Assembly: GCF_018691265.1 (NCBI RefSeq)
Contig: NW_024881282.1
Span: forward strand, 47,535,853-47,599,852
DNA: 64,000 bases
Origin: Tyto alba
Lineage: Eukaryota; Chordata; Aves; Strigiformes; Tytonidae
Direction of reading: 5' to 3'
The position numbers were made by a program, and so were the translations under genes. Below, one piece after another: positions 1 through 13,459 of the stretch. Every line of letters begins with the position of its first letter. The first letter of the stretch is position 1. The notes beneath the pieces are model-generated. The model was not told where the DNA came from. It made no database searches and saw nothing but the letters and a program-made list of their open reading frames with translations.

Positions 1-3000
1 AAAGAAAACCGCAAGCCAAATGTTATGTCAGTCAGATAAATAGGCTAATAGTGGCCATAGGATTTTATTAAAAAACTTTTGAATTCGGATACTCAATTGA
101 AATAGGGATGAATATTCCTCAATATGAACATGGAATTATTGCAACTTCATAAAAGTTAATGTAGCAAACATTCATTCTGTGTTTTTAAAATACTAAATCT
201 TGCAAAGATGCTCCTAGATTTCAGATAATTGCATGAAACCATTAATCATGGATTCATGTAACTATTAATTCAGACAGATAACTGCCCACATCTTTTTAGT
301 ATCTGAAAGCATTCCTCCACCTAAAGCTGGGTATATTCCTTCTACCGAAACTATAGAACTTAGCTGACCTCAGTGTTTAAAAGATTTTCTAAAGATGATA
401 AGAAAAAAAGTCAGCCCTTTCCTGAAAGCAGCAATGCATACATGGAAATCTGTCTCTTCAGCTTGAAACAAATACCAAAATACAGTGGGGATGAGAATAT
501 CATAGTATTCTTGATATTTTCCTTTGCCATATCTATTGCAAAGAGCAGTCTTGCAAGAAGATGCATGCAAATGTAGGCTGAAGTGATCAAGCCCAATGTA
601 TCTCCATTCTCTTTTGTGTATTTTGCACTGCTGGAACCATCTGCAAGTTCTCTGGGGGAAATCAGAGGAAGTTTTACAGTTCTGTTTCCTACTCGCCCTT
701 GGTATTTAAGTTAACTTGGGAAAGGGCCACAATGCCATATCCTTGGGCTATATCTAATTGTTGCAGAGCTGTTAGGGAATAAAACAAATTATCGCAAGCT
801 AAGAAACATCTAGGGAGGCCTAGGAAAGGCTGAGCCAAGCTGATATGGGTCTCATAAATGAGTTGCTACAAATGACTGAGCACACAAGAAAATCTGATAC
901 ATGATGCGGTGTTTCACACCTTAAACCCACAACCATCAGATATGATGATAATTTAAAACAATTGCAAGTCTTGAAGAGCTTAAGTGGATTTCAATGCACT
1001 TTTGTGGCCCTCAAAACTAAATGTTCTTTTAAATTAAACCTGAGCAAGTCAGTCATGTAATTAGAAACCACTTCCACTCTGCTAATCTTAAAATACAGCC
1101 ATTATTGCTGATGAGACCATTGTTAATTCCTATATTTCTGCATTTTCTATGCATCCCTTGCTGTGTCACTCAGACCAAGCAGAAGAAAGACACAAATTTA
1201 CAATGCCCAATGGCAATTAAGGGTTCAAAAGAACAACTGGTGATGTGTCCACCTGGAAAATTTTACTAAAGCGGTGGTATTTCACCAATTAACCCCAGTA
1301 GATGGTTTTACTTTAGAGCATAATAGCTGTATGATTTATTTTAATCCCTATAAATTGTCCTAAGATAAAATACAAGTGTCCTCCCACATAGGGAGTTACA
1401 CTGCTATGACAACAGAAGTAGACTTGTCTAAATAAATACTGTTAGTACAAACTAGCAAAAGTCCTGAGGGAGATGCAAACTTTGCTGAAAAAGAAAACAT
1501 TTTGCTAGTATTTACTGAACCTATTTTCTAGTTGTTACAATGAAAAGTAATCTCACTGAATGACACAAAATTTGGCTGGAGTAAACTTCGACACTGTATC
1601 AATACAGCAATTGTCAGGGAGCTCTGCATTTATGCCAAACCCTTGCTTGGTTGGTAGCCTGAAGATGGGCTGTGGGCAATGTCCAATCATCCCTTGAGGA
1701 ATGTGTGAGCAAATGCAGCAGAGACCTTGCAGATTTGCTGTCTCCATTGCAGGTGACAGCTTTTTTGGAGGCAGTCAAGGTCTGCTCTCCTTGGCAGAAA
1801 ACAGATGTACCCTGAGATTTTATTTTAGTCTAATTTTTTGGGTTCTTTCCAGTTGCATCAAATTTTTCCCAAAACTTGATGCCCCAAAGTCTTCACGTCA
1901 AAGCCTTAACATGAAAATAGAATGGGGTAACTACTTTCTAAGACTTACATGTGATACTTTAATTTTCAAAATACTGGGAAATGCTCTGTCCCAGCAATGG
2001 CATTACAACACCTCAGACACTGTTTCCTTTCTGCAAAATAGTCTCAGCATTTTCCAATTCATGTCTGTGCAAATATAGTCTGCCCTGTTACATCCCTTCA
2101 GGCTAATAAACCATTGATCACTAGTCTTTGATAACTCTTTACCAACCAGTTAGTCACCTTACTTTATTTCCCTCATTTGTTTATAAGAATGTTATTTGAA
2201 ATAACACCTAAAGCTTTACTAATTTCAGGATATCTTCCTGCATCTACTAATTCCATTCCTCTTCTCACAAAGCCTGTTTTCCTGCAGATGAATTAAATTA
2301 GTCTTATTTAAAAGGCTGTTAATGACTAATCCCATGTTTTCTTAATTAACCCATTTTGCTTAATATCCTTTGTATCTTTCCAGGAACCGAGACAAGGTGG
2401 CCTTGCCCATCATCCCCTCATTCCCCACCCCAGCCCTCATCCTCACTCCTTCCTCAGCACAGACTCTGAAACCTCTTCTTCAGTCCTCATGGCTGCAGGA
2501 TTATTTCAGACTGTGTCTGAAGCAGGAAAATTAAAAGTTCATCAGGACCAGTAAACTGGAATAATCTTTAACCTTTTCATTCCCTCTTAGTGTGCTTGCC
2601 ATTAGTGATGTTTAGCTACCAAATTGCAGTTAATGCTTCAATGAAGCAAAACCTTATTTATTTGTGTCATCTATTATCAGCTCTCTCCTCTCTTTCAGTT
2701 TTCCCTGAGCTTTCTCTGCATAGACTTTATGTTGCTTGCTAGTTGTATCTCATTTTGTGTTCCGGTCTTTCTTATTTTGTCTCTACATTATGTTAGTGTG
2801 TCTCACTATACAGACTGCTCAGCCAGTTTTAGAGAGAAGAAAAAGAATAAGCCTCTTTGCAGATAATTTCTAATGCTATGCCAGGCTACAACTAGTATTG
2901 CCAGAGGCGTCTCAAATATAATCTGAGTTTACAAAGGAAAAAGGACATAATCTGTTGCCAAACATATCTGTCTTTAACATGGCAAACCAATGCTTTTGTT

Positions 3001-4932
3001 GTGAAAAAATTATTTGCTACATGTAGGCTTTACTGTATAAAACAGTTTAGAAATAAAACAGCACTTGTAACAGACCTTTCAGAAAAATCAAACTGCAAAA
3101 ACCATATTGGGGCTATAATTCAAAAAATTACACCATTTTCTCTAGGTATATATATTTGTTTTGAGGCCAGATCAACATGATAAATGGCTCTCTCTGGACT
3201 CAATCATACTATCCCCATATGGACAAATCTGAAACTTAAAAATATTGCCAAAGGCGAAGTATTTGGAACCACTGAAATTAAGTCACTGAACAAATACATA
3301 AAGTATTAGTAGTGGGGGTTGCTCAGGAGCTTATGCCAAACCAATAACATTTTAAATGTGATGTTTAACATCCTCTGTATAAATATGATCTTTGGCATAA
3401 ATTCATACTCTTCCACATCATTCTATTGACTTCACCATCCATATACGTAGCACTAAAAATTTCTGAAGGTTTTTATAAGCTAAATATTAATAATTAACTT
3501 TCTAAGAAATATCATCACATTCAGTTCATGGCACACAATGCAGATTATTATTTAAAAATTAAAGGCACAGTGCAAATTACAAATTGCTCATGTATCGTCA
3601 TATTTTTAACTACTTTTGTTATCATACTTTATATTGATACACAGATATGTTTTATAGTGTTATAATTATATTAGTAAGAGGTGTGATTTTAGCTGATATA
3701 GAAATACTTATGGATGTAACATAAGAGAATGAAATGTGTGGAGAGTTTCCATCAAGTTTTGGCAAGGAGTTGTTTAGAGTTTTGGTTTTGTTTGTGCTTT
3801 TTATTTTTTTTTTTAAATGCTGATTTACTGAAAGTGAAATATTTCCATGGAAAGGAACGGTATACAAAAATTTCTGGGTTTATATAAAGGGAAAAAAAAA
3901 TATTAACATTGTATATAAATGATCTTTTTTCCTTTAAATGTTTTTGTTGTTAAGCAAATAAATTTAACTTTAAAACATTTAAAATATTTCTGACTGACTT
4001 TGCATAATTTTCTTTTTTGGATCAAAGGCTAATGAAATACTTAATATTGTCTTTTCAGTCCCCATGTGAAATAAGAGTTTCACAGTCAAATCTTGAAATT
4101 TTCAAAGAAAGTGAAACTTAATTACTGCCCAGCAAAGATTAATTTTTTCCTCTTGCAAAAGTCAAATAAATGTTTGACAAAACAAAATAAAATCTCGGTA
4201 CAGCTGTACCAAGGTGGTTGCACCTCTTTATATTATAACTTAAATGGTAAAACATCTGCATATCAAAAAGATCTTTAATAGAGCAAACAGAGGAAAACAC
4301 TTCCTTGCTTTTCTTTGTCTGATCCAGGTGCTTGCCAGGACTGTGCCTATAGTGAGTGTCTCATCTGTCTCCCTGTCAGTGAAACTCCATTTTAGTAAGG
4401 ATCTGTGTAATGATTACCATGTAAGAAGCAACTTGTCAGGACCAAGTATTTTAAGGCAACACTGGTCAGCTGAAGGCAGGAGCCCACCAGCTCTGCCTGT
4501 GCTTTGAGCTAGTGGGAAGAAAACTGGTGGGGTCTCACTGCTGGAGAGGATTTGTTAGCAAGAGGGCAGCGATACAGCCTTGGAGCTGCCAATTGCTGGG
4601 ACAGCAGGTAGATCCAGCATGCAGGAATCATTATGTGGCTGTTTAGATTTGCCTCTAATTAGACAATTTTCCCCTTTTGTCTGGTTGTTCTCCAGAACAA
4701 GGGAACCAAACAAACTTCTCAAGATAGAAAAAGTGTTTGTAAAACCTTAACAGGCAGTTGATTCAATGCCTTTCAGCTTTCTTTTCTTTCTTCCTTCCTT
4801 TTGTATATAAAGGACTAAGCTGCTAATTAAACAGTGTCCCTTTAGGAAAACAGGTGGAGGGTTTATTTTTTTGGCTCCTGTCCTTTTGCCTCTCACTGGT
4901 TTCGTGGTCACTGTATCTATAGGCAAGCTCAC
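1..4932 (-). other. NAV3 intron downstream of exon H (partial)
   Basis: Begins with donor GTGAGC at 4932 and runs off the window. It is AT-rich. The longest open frame (1701-2078, plus, 125 codons) resembles nothing known and has no coding signature I can see. No repeat family is recognised. A microexon of a few codons could be hidden here, but I could not identify one. Confidence 0.7.
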
Positions 4933-5421
4933 CTTTCCGAAAGAGTAGATCTGACGCTTCCAGTCCTCATGAGCAGGCTCTGAACCTCCTGAGTGCTTGT
5001 TGTCAGTCCAGAGAGAGAGCCATGATGGCTAAGAGGAAGGTCAATAGACTCGGAACTGGTGTGAAGGCTAGTCATGGACTGGTAACTTGGTGTATCCTTA
5101 CTGCCCGCTGAAGAGCTGCTCAGGTTTGCAGCCCACACAAGACCACCTGATGTGAAAGAGTGCACTGAGGCGGGACTGGAAGCCAAGGAGTGACTTAAGC
5201 TTACAACATCTGCATTTAAGTCCGAAGGTTTACTGAAGAGGGGGCTGCTGCTACCACTTTGCCCACCTGCACTGCCCATGCTGCCTGTGCCCGAGGATGG
5301 CGATTCCAGGCTGCCTTGCCGTGCCAATGTGGTACTAGGGCTGGGCATTGCCGATGTGGGTTTCACACCTTCAGTACTGGGTGCAGAGGCAGCTTTACCA
5401 CTTGCCTTGGCACCAAACAAC
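4933..5421 (-). CDS. NAV3: NAV3 exon H
   Basis: This 489-bp exon lies between acceptor TTACATTTAG and donor GTGAGC. The first base completes the arginine codon from exon G, and the exon ends AG (phase 2), so it is symmetric 2-2. It encodes LFGAKASGK, then LARQGSLESPSSGTGSMGSA, SSSPLFSKPSDL, VHSFTSGGLVWAANLSSS, YQSMTSLHTSSESIDLPLSH, and RTGSVRSTLSE at the end. Serine makes up a large share of the residues and no fold is visible. In the family the next exon carries a DRNTLPKKGLR-type motif; I could not find it between 1 and 4932, so it should lie below base 1. Confidence 0.96.
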
Positions 5422-6662
5422 CTAAATGTAAAACAAATAGCTTTAGAGAAACTGATAGCCACATTAAACATTCATGGCGTAACATCCTAAGAGCCAAACT
5501 ACACATTTTTAATACCGCTACTAAAATCATGCCTACCTAGTTGACCAATTGCATTGCAAAATTAGATTCACTTAACCATAGCACAATAATCAGGGTTTGT
5601 TTCATTAGCAATAGCTCTCATTCACTCCTGTTTAGATGTGCTCTTTGCACATACAGACCCTCCCAGAGAGAGGTAAAATAATCACATTTTTGTCTTATTA
5701 GTGCATAAACAGATTATATTTTCACCCAAATTCAGTAATTAAGTGTTCCCATGGCTAAGTCACTAGCTTTTAAATCCCTCGCTCCTCAAATCAGCTAAAT
5801 CAGTTGCAACAAACACTTGCAAAATCCTTCACAGTTTAATAATCATTGAAGTATTTGTGTAAAATTTCCCTCTCATTGTTCTTTTGCACAGATGGTCATG
5901 CGGTTGTCGGTCATGTAGTAACCATTCAGACAGACTAAACTGCACCGGAGCTAAATGAGCTCAATTTGTCTCCAAGGGCAGTCATGACAGAGGTGTATTT
6001 CACATAATTGCTTCCAGCAATTATAGAGAAGAAAATTCTACCGTGATGATGAAAAAATAAATCCAAAATCCTCTAAAACTGTTCAAATAAAAGGGCATGT
6101 GATGGCTCAATGTCTTACTGGAAATATTTTAAGCTGCAGTTAAGGTGCAGCTCATAAATTAATAAGAAATAAATGCAAAACTTATTGTGATGTAAAGTAA
6201 GCATGGCTAATAACATAAGAATTCATTTTACATATTACCAAGCCCACAAAAATTAGCTGCAGCTCCCCAAGAGCCTGGAGATGCTGTTTTGATTACTAAG
6301 CACAAGAGGGCACTATTGGCTTTTCCTCCAACGGTGCAAGTGTTCCATCCCAATTTATACTTCATCCAGATTTATGCTTCCAGAAACGTTACAATAGGGT
6401 ATTTCAAATTGAAATTTAGCTTTGATAATGTTTGTGACGAAAGATGTAACAAAGCTGCTAAGATAATGAAACGTTTGTAGCTGGAGCTGCCAACAATGTG
6501 AAAGCAAATACTTTATTATAATCTGTAGACCTGTTTGGTTCTCTGACCAGGCTATGTCATCGCCTGTGCCAGATACAGAATGTGCCTGAACGCAGTGTCC
6601 TTCTTCCCTTTGGTGGTTTATCAGAGTATTGAGAGGGAACTTCTCATGTGCCTGAACTTAAA

Positions 6663-6725
6663 ATCATAGAATATCTCAAGCTGGAAGGGACCCAGAAGGA
6701 TCATCTAGTCCAACTTCTTCTAGCC
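6663..6725 (-). mobile_element. CR1 3'-end fragment
   Basis: The plus strand reads TCATAGAAT, then a GCTGGAAGGGACCC segment and GATCATCTAGTCCAACTT, the reverse complement of the conserved CR1 3' end including its terminal ATTCTATGA unit. Only about 60 bp remain. It lies in intron G-H, about 340 bp from exon G. Confidence 0.85.
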
Positions 6726-6843
6726 TTCAAACTGTTATGGGAATGTACCTAAAATGCTCAAAGCTCAAGGAACAGCCATTTCAGGTGTGGGAAGGTCTTT
6801 AAATCCTAGAGAAATAATTGCAATGTAGGAAAAAATATTACCC

Positions 6844-6866
6844 TTTTTTTTTTTTTTTTTTTTTTT
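6844..6866 (+). repeat. T23 homopolymer
   Basis: Twenty-three T bases, with a second run of 14 T at 6911-6924, inside intron G-H. Confidence 0.95.
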
Positions 6867-6998
6867 GTACTTGGTTCTCTGTTTGTCGCAAAATACGCCC
6901 TGAAAAGTTGTTTTTTTTTTTTTTGTCCAGGACTTCAACACATTGAAAATCCCTGCTCTATATATTGCAACTTCAGGAATTCATAGAAAAGCACTAAC

Positions 6999-7704
6999 CT
7001 TCGAAAGGTGGGGGAGGCAATATCTGGGTATTTGGATCCCGGCTGCCTAAGTCCCGGTGTGCCAGAGGCACTTGCCGAAGTTGGGCTGGATTTGGGGGAA
7101 CTGGACAGCGAGACGCTCTCGGAGTCGGACACGGCCACTTTCTCCTTTTCCTTGTCCGTCTGGTTGACGGTGACAGGGCTGGACCTTCCGGACCCGATCT
7201 TGCTTGGCTCTCGCAGCTTGGTGGCAGCCGCGCCCGCAGACTTGCTGCTGACATTGGAGTCGATGCTGCTGGTGCTGGAGCGGTGGCCGCCTCTGCCGGG
7301 AATCCCGCTGCCGCTGGATTTTGACGGGCGAGGCAAACTTCGATACTGCAGAGTCGTCTTTGAGTTCACGTGCAGGACGCCGTCATCCTGGTTCTGGGAA
7401 CCGTCTAAGCTCGTTTTCCGCCCTGCATTGGACTTCCCACCGATGGCTGAAGATTTTGGCATTTTTCCTAGAGTTGCTGACCCGCTTGTGATGGTTGCTC
7501 CACTTGTGGTGATTATGGTAGAAGATCCCATCCCGGATTTCTTGAATCCAAAGGACCCCGTAGCAGTTGATCTCCCAATGCCAGAGGGAGGCTTTTTTCC
7601 TTCATCACCACTGCTTTTTCCTGCATCTGATGGAGAGCGCTGAATGGAGGCTCCTTTCAGGGGAGCTTTCACTTTTTCAGAAGCTTTTGCATCATCTGTT
7701 TTTC
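6999..7704 (-). CDS. NAV3: NAV3 exon G (large central exon, SxIP motif)
   Basis: This 706-bp exon is the largest in the window, from acceptor TTTATTTAG to donor GTTAGT. It opens with GA, completing the glycine from exon F, and ends AG (phase 2). It encodes KTDDAKASEK, then QRSPSDAGKSSGDEGKKPPS, a glycine/serine/threonine stretch, GRKTSLDGSQNQDDG, LQYRSLPRPSKSS, NQTDKEKEKVAVSDSESVS and KYPDIASPTFR. At 7298-7309 it codes Ser-Gly-Ile-Pro in a basic serine-rich setting, which fits the SxIP signal by which navigators and other plus-end proteins bind EB1. That binding is inferred from the family, not shown here. The whole segment is predicted to be disordered and is strongly NAV3-like. The exon is locally much more GC-rich than its introns. 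Confidence 0.97.
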
Positions 7705-9854
7705 CTAAATAAAAGTATATTTGAAATGGTCACTTGTGTTTAAGCTGTCATGTCTCAATATCTAATTTTACCGCTGCATGGTTACAATTTAAAATTAAAA
7801 AATACACAAATAGAAGAATTACCCTAAGAAAACAGGCCAATCTGGTCTTTAGTCCCCTAGCAGCAGTCAGTACCAGGTACAACACGTGACAGGTAAGTAT
7901 TAAGTATCAAAAGCTTGAAATTCTAAGAACTTCCAGTTTCGCATATAGCTGGAGAACATAGATATAGAAAATTATTCTGAATGAACTATAAGGAATTTTA
8001 TTTGGCTTTCTTTTTTTTTCTGTTAATAGTATTTATAAATGTAAGAAATAATACTTGAAAATAATATATTACATGTAATTAACATTCCCAGAAGTATGAC
8101 ATTAATTAGGCATGTTAATTAGTAGTGCTTACTGAGTTCTTTGAGTTTCACTGATTACATTTTTTTAGATTATAACTAAATTTGTTTTGGTTTTAGTTAC
8201 ACAGAATTACCAGGGAGAGATTATGTTGTCACGGTATGAACCTTCTTGATCTATATTGTTATCAATTACATGAGTTAATTGCCTTTGTCATATCCTTGAT
8301 ACTTTCTCAAGATTTTGATTTTATGAGAGGTTGCCTTCAATACTGCACAGACACATACCTATATATCAGATAGTTCTACAAAATGTTATTATGACATTCA
8401 GGAAGGTTTAAATAATATATTCTCTTCTATCTTAAAAGAAAATACCCTATTCCTATTTTACAAGCAATCAAAAAGTGCCATTTCTATTCTATCCTAATTT
8501 CTCTTTAAGCATCTATTGTTTGTTCCAAATAAGGAACAAATATTCGGCATAACAAAGTTTTAATTCACTTTTCAAGTGATTGTGGAAGTTTTGGTGGTGG
8601 GTGGCCTAACTTTTTTAAGGAACTAAACTGTAATAAAGAGCAACACCTACAAGTTTGAACTAAATCCACTTATGTCTTTATCCAGTGCACGTGTTATGCT
8701 ACATAAACACACGCACACTCTAAGATATGGATCAGACTCCTACAAGGCAAACGATTGCTATATGCTTAAAAAATCAAGGCCTCAGTTCTGTGTTGCATAG
8801 TGGCTGCCTGCTCACCTTCAGCAAAACAGATCTGGGAAGCTTAGCTTGGCATGTGGTAAACCTTCTAGTATCTCCTTTTTAAATCGCTATTACAGGGCTG
8901 TCATTTCTGCATCCACGTGATTACTGACCATGGCAATGCTCCTTGGCGATCTTACAGACCAGAGACTGATCAATGTTCAGCATTTCCAACTTGCAAAGAA
9001 ACAACAGAGGCTCACAAAGGATTTTGATTTATTCTGAGGGGATCTTTGTTAGTTGCCTTTACGACTGGGGCTAAAGCATGCTCATGGAGTACTTTGTCAG
9101 GACATGACAAAGGTCCAGAAAATGTCCTACAAAGAATTGATATTTCCCTAATAAAATGATGTATTAGACGGTGTTAATAATGCTTCAAAGTTAGATTGCA
9201 GAGGTGCTTCCTACTTCTGAGAGACCTTTCAAAATTAGGTAAGAAGTCATCCAGGACTGAAAAAAAGTCCGTAAAAAAGGTATTTTTTACAGTTTTTTAT
9301 CTCTTAATGGTGGTCTAAAGTATACCTGAAGTGTCTAGAATATGACAATTCAGCTTTAGTTCAGAAATACTAATTCTGAGTCTCCTCACTGTAATGTTAA
9401 ATCTTTTTATCTCTTTTTATCTTTGGCCATTTCTATGCATATGTTCAATTATCAAAGGTACAGATTTTCTAGAGAACAAAGATAACACATAGGTGAGTCA
9501 AAAGATACTTTTAAGAATTCCCTAATAGAAGTCGACATATGCAAATTATAGTAAAATAAAATGCAATCACAGTTTTTGTTATGGATACATTTATGTGTGA
9601 TTAATAAATTATTAGTATGCAGTGAAGCAAACTAACAGTTACAGAGATGAACAAGTTAGTATATTATTACAATCTTGGCTTACAGTCATTTATGAGAATA
9701 ACTGCCAACATGCTAGTTTCTCATGTCTGTCACACATTTATAATACCCATTATTTTTTTTTAGCCCACTAAAGATTCTTTATTCCTTATAAATGAATTCT
9801 AAGCCTAAAGCCTTAATTTTCAATGATGTGACCTGAACTACAGAAGTTTCGTAC
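7705..9854 (-). other. NAV3 intron between exons F and G (2.15 kb)
   Basis: Donor GTACGA, acceptor TTTTATTTAG. AT-rich; I see no repeat family, gene or RNA in it. Confidence 0.8.
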
Positions 9855-10131
9855 CCGGGGTCTTGAGCGCACTTGTTCCTGCTTTGTTCCTGGACTGAGT
9901 TGTTCCTACTTGCGCAGTCATGCCTCTCCTCCAGGATCCGGTCTGTGAAACAGAGAGAGACGCTTTCTGTCCCCCCTTCTCAGACTCTTCAGACAGCCCT
10001 GAGGGAAGGCCTTTCCACTTGCCACTGCTGTCTACGCTGCTGTCAAAGTCTTCCTCTGGTTTCTTCAGTTCTTCACTGCTGCCCCAAGTTTCGCTGTCTG
10101 TAACTGAGTGCTTCTCTGAGTCCGTCTTCAG
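9855..10131 (-). CDS. NAV3: NAV3 exon F
   Basis: This 277-bp exon runs from acceptor CTCTTGTAG to donor GTACGA. It starts in phase 0 and ends with one base (phase 1). It begins LKTDSEKHSV, continues through an acidic ETWGSSEELKKPEEDF stretch, a lysine/tryptophan patch, and SLSVSQTGSWRRGM, and ends SALKTPG with the glycine codon shared with exon G. The order of these segments matches NAV3. The donor GTACGA is far from consensus, and phase 0-1 means that skipping would shift frame. The middle of the exon (around KWKGLPSGLSEES) departs more from the mammalian sequence than the ends do. Confidence 0.93.
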
Positions 10132-13100
10132 CTACAAGAGATTTGCACAAGAAATGGTCAGTCTCAGTATCTTCAGTATTTGGTGATTTCTTAAATCACA
10201 GGAGGGGAGGAGAAGCAGCATATTGATTTATTTGTAGCAAAAACCATGGAAATTTCCCTTCTAAAACATAAATATCCTGATTCCAAAAGTTTAAAAACAT
10301 TCCCATTTGGGGAAGACATTTTTCTTTTTTCATTTATTTTCAAAATATTTCAACTCTTTCCTTCACAGATAACCATAATGAAATGAAACATAATTTAGTC
10401 TCATCATCAGCGGTGATACTCTATTGTTCCTCAGCTCCCTCTGAATTTCACAAATGAATCACTGTGCTGAAAAGTTTTACTAAAAGCTTGAATGAGTGAA
10501 TTCCTAAATATATTACTAAAACCACCTCAGCCTAGTTTCTTGCCTTTCCCTACCCAAGCCTTCCACTGACTGAATTAGAAATATTGCTCCAACAGCACTG
10601 AGTATGTTGTGCCACCAGTAAGCAATGATAACATCTTTAGTAAAATTATCAGTACTGCAACTGATGGCTTTTCTACTGTTTTTTCTCCACCAAAATTAAT
10701 TGTTTCCAACAAGAAACTCACTCTAGCTATATCATCTAGCTGAGCAGCTATGAAAAAGGCTTACACAAGCACTACCTACCAACAGGGTCAAGGTAACCAT
10801 CTGGGGTCACACTTTCTCTGAAACTCAGACCCATGTGGAAGATGCCCCAGTGAGGAGCTAACACCCCTGTGGCATCTATTTTCCCTGGGGTGTGCTAGTG
10901 AGGGTGTGTGTGAGTTGCAGCCCAACAAGACAGACAACATAGAAGCTGTGAAAATGGCTTAAATAGAAACACTGGAGACTGACCCTACTCTCTGCGTTTG
11001 ACAAGACTCGCATTCTGTGTGCTGACAGGCTGTTTGTTGTGACCATTCCTCCTGTGTTTTCCTGCTGCCTCCTGACCTCAGCTTCAAGCTTTATTTGCAC
11101 ATCACCATCTCACCAGTCCTGCTTACCTCCACCCCTCTTTAACATCAAAAAAGCGGTGCTGCTCTCAGGTGCCACCGTGGTCTTATCCTCATACAGCCAA
11201 GCTAAGTGTGACTACAAATTGGATCACATTCAGGGGAGGGCTATTTATTATTCTTTGCCACAACTCCTTCTCCACAGAGACCCCTCTGTGGCTGTTTCCT
11301 AGGCACTGCTGCCATAAGTAGGATTAATACTGATTAGATGACCAACAGTATAATCAGTTGCTGTTTACATATTTGAGGCATACAAAATGCAAAAGCTCTC
11401 TGCACTTCTGTAATTTCATATAGGCTTTGGAGACACAAGCAGAGTTTGGGCAAGGATTGACGGGAAAAGAGCTCAAGTAAACATCTACACAAATATTGCA
11501 GAGTCCTTCAGAAGAGGGTTTTCATTAGTGTTATTGATACAACATGTGTAATGCTCTCCGAACTTTTCTCATAAATGAATGGTTACAAACACATAGCTAT
11601 ATATTTTTAAAGCAAACTGCATAATTTCCAAGAAATGACAAGTATAATACTTTCTAAAAACCTCTCTTCACATTATGGGATCCAAAAAGTGATGTTAATC
11701 CCCTTTTAATAAGAAAACAACAACAAAATATGCAATTTCTGCCTCAGGCTATGGACAACTTGCACTTTTCTGATTACTTTGCATATTTGCATAAAAGATT
11801 GCAAAAATGATCTCTGTGTTGCACAAGTATGACTTATACCTGGAGGACTGCTGACAAAATGCTTGTATATTCTGTTTATCTCAGTTTCTGACTGAGATTG
11901 CAGGCTAGCATGAAGTACAGTATGTTCTCATCAATCTGCCTGGTAAAGGCAGACCTGATAAAGATCTGTTCCAAGCCATCATAACATAAAGTGACTCTGG
12001 CAGGAAAGCAACATTTGAACATGTGTTGCATCTCTGTCTACCACTGAACAAATTACAAATAGTATCTGCTTGAGCAGCTAAAACATGAGATCATTCCAAT
12101 GAAAAACCCACAAAGAGTTAAATAGTCAGACTGAGATTTGCAGGTCATGATGATGATGATGCAGTTGAACAAGCAAGCCAGTACGAGCTGGCCATCACTG
12201 TTGACACAGAAGGGAAGAGGCTGATCTCCAGTTAGCAACTGTGGGAGACCCTGATGGGGTGGGAAAGGCAATGGTAAGGGTTAAAGAATAATGGCATCTG
12301 AGCGAGTATCTTTGCATGGGTATGTTGTCAGTTTGAAATCTCTCCTGCTGTAGATTAATCTTCATTCTTAAAGTATCTTTATTTCCCTGTTGTCTGAAGG
12401 AAATGACAAATATGTTTTTCTCCTGTTGACAAAGTCTGCCACAACGTACATCTACAAAACAGATCTCTGAATTGCAGGCACTGGCTGCCTGCAGGAGTCT
12501 AAATGGAATCGGGAGTGTCAGTCTTGTGTGTTGTATACTTGACATCAAATCAGTAGAGGCAACAACACTTCCCTTACGCTGAGTGTTCAGTCTTGAAGTT
12601 CCCTGCTCGTAAACAGAAGATGACATGGCAAGAATACTTTTCTATTGGGACTAACTCTTCTGGTTTTATTTATTTTTTGGGGGGTGACTGAGTTCTGCAA
12701 GCCTTCTATATTGTCTTTTTCATCACTTGCAATTTTGAGGGAAGCTGGGAAGAAATACTGGGATACCTGGCACAAGGGCTTTATAGATATATATACGTGT
12801 ATTATGTATATAGCTTGTGGGTGTACGTTGCTCAGAACTCCATTTTGACACTGCACTGTCAGCTTGTGGGACCATAGGACACTTTAATTCCTGGACCTAA
12901 CTGGAGAGAAGAGAAGCTCTGACACCTGTGGGGTCCTTCCTTCAGCCTCCTTTCTCCCAGTGGAGAGAACAGGGAAAGGACAGCACAGTCTATGTATTTC
13001 TTCCCTGATATGTGCCAGCTCATAAGAGGCAAGAACTATCATACTTGAAATTATGCTAACTGTTCAAAGAGATACTCCAAATGGGATGGAGTGAGTAGAA

Positions 13101-13459
13101 CTCCACCTGTCACAGATTCAGTCATATCGTGCTCTTTTGTGTTAGGGTGCAGGAGGGGCTGGGGGCTTTCTGGGGCTGGGATCAGTGGGGGCTCCCCCAG
13201 GGTGGGCAGAGCAGGGTCTCGCCAGCCGGCACCTTCAGCAGTGGGATGTGCCCTGGGAGCAGAGCATCTGAAGTGTCAGCCCACAGGTCAGGGTGGGGTC
13301 AGTGGGACCCATGGGCTTCTTGCACACAAGAGTGATAGAGAATTTTGTAAAATATGAATATTTAATTTGTTTTAGAGGCACTGATACCAAACTTTTTGTC
13401 TTCATTATCCTGCACTCTTGTGGGGTTGTTGCAAGAAAAGGCAATGAAAGGGTACTCAC
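10132..13459 (-). other. NAV3 intron between exons E and F (3.3 kb)
   Basis: Donor GTGAGT, acceptor CTCTTGTAG. It holds a GC-rich patch at about 13085-13340, unlike the AT-rich surroundings, with G-runs on the plus strand; otherwise no recognised element. The 143-codon minus-strand frame at 12195-12626 looks like chance. Confidence 0.75.

Larger units (their letters stand above)
5422..6998 (-). other. NAV3 intron between exons G and H (1.6 kb)
   Basis: Donor GTTAGT, acceptor TTTTACATTTAG. Contains a short CR1 3'-end fragment near 6663-6725 and T runs at 6844-6866 (23 T) and 6911-6924 (14 T). No gene is seen. Confidence 0.8.

Noticed and set aside
5259..5540. Plus-strand frames overlapping exon H
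   Set aside because: Antisense shadows of a serine-rich coding exon.
12195..12626. 143-codon minus-strand frame between exons E and F, on the NAV3 strand
   Set aside because: The phases and flanks do not provide usable splice sites, and the peptide does not match the NAV3 sequence expected between exons E and F, which join directly.
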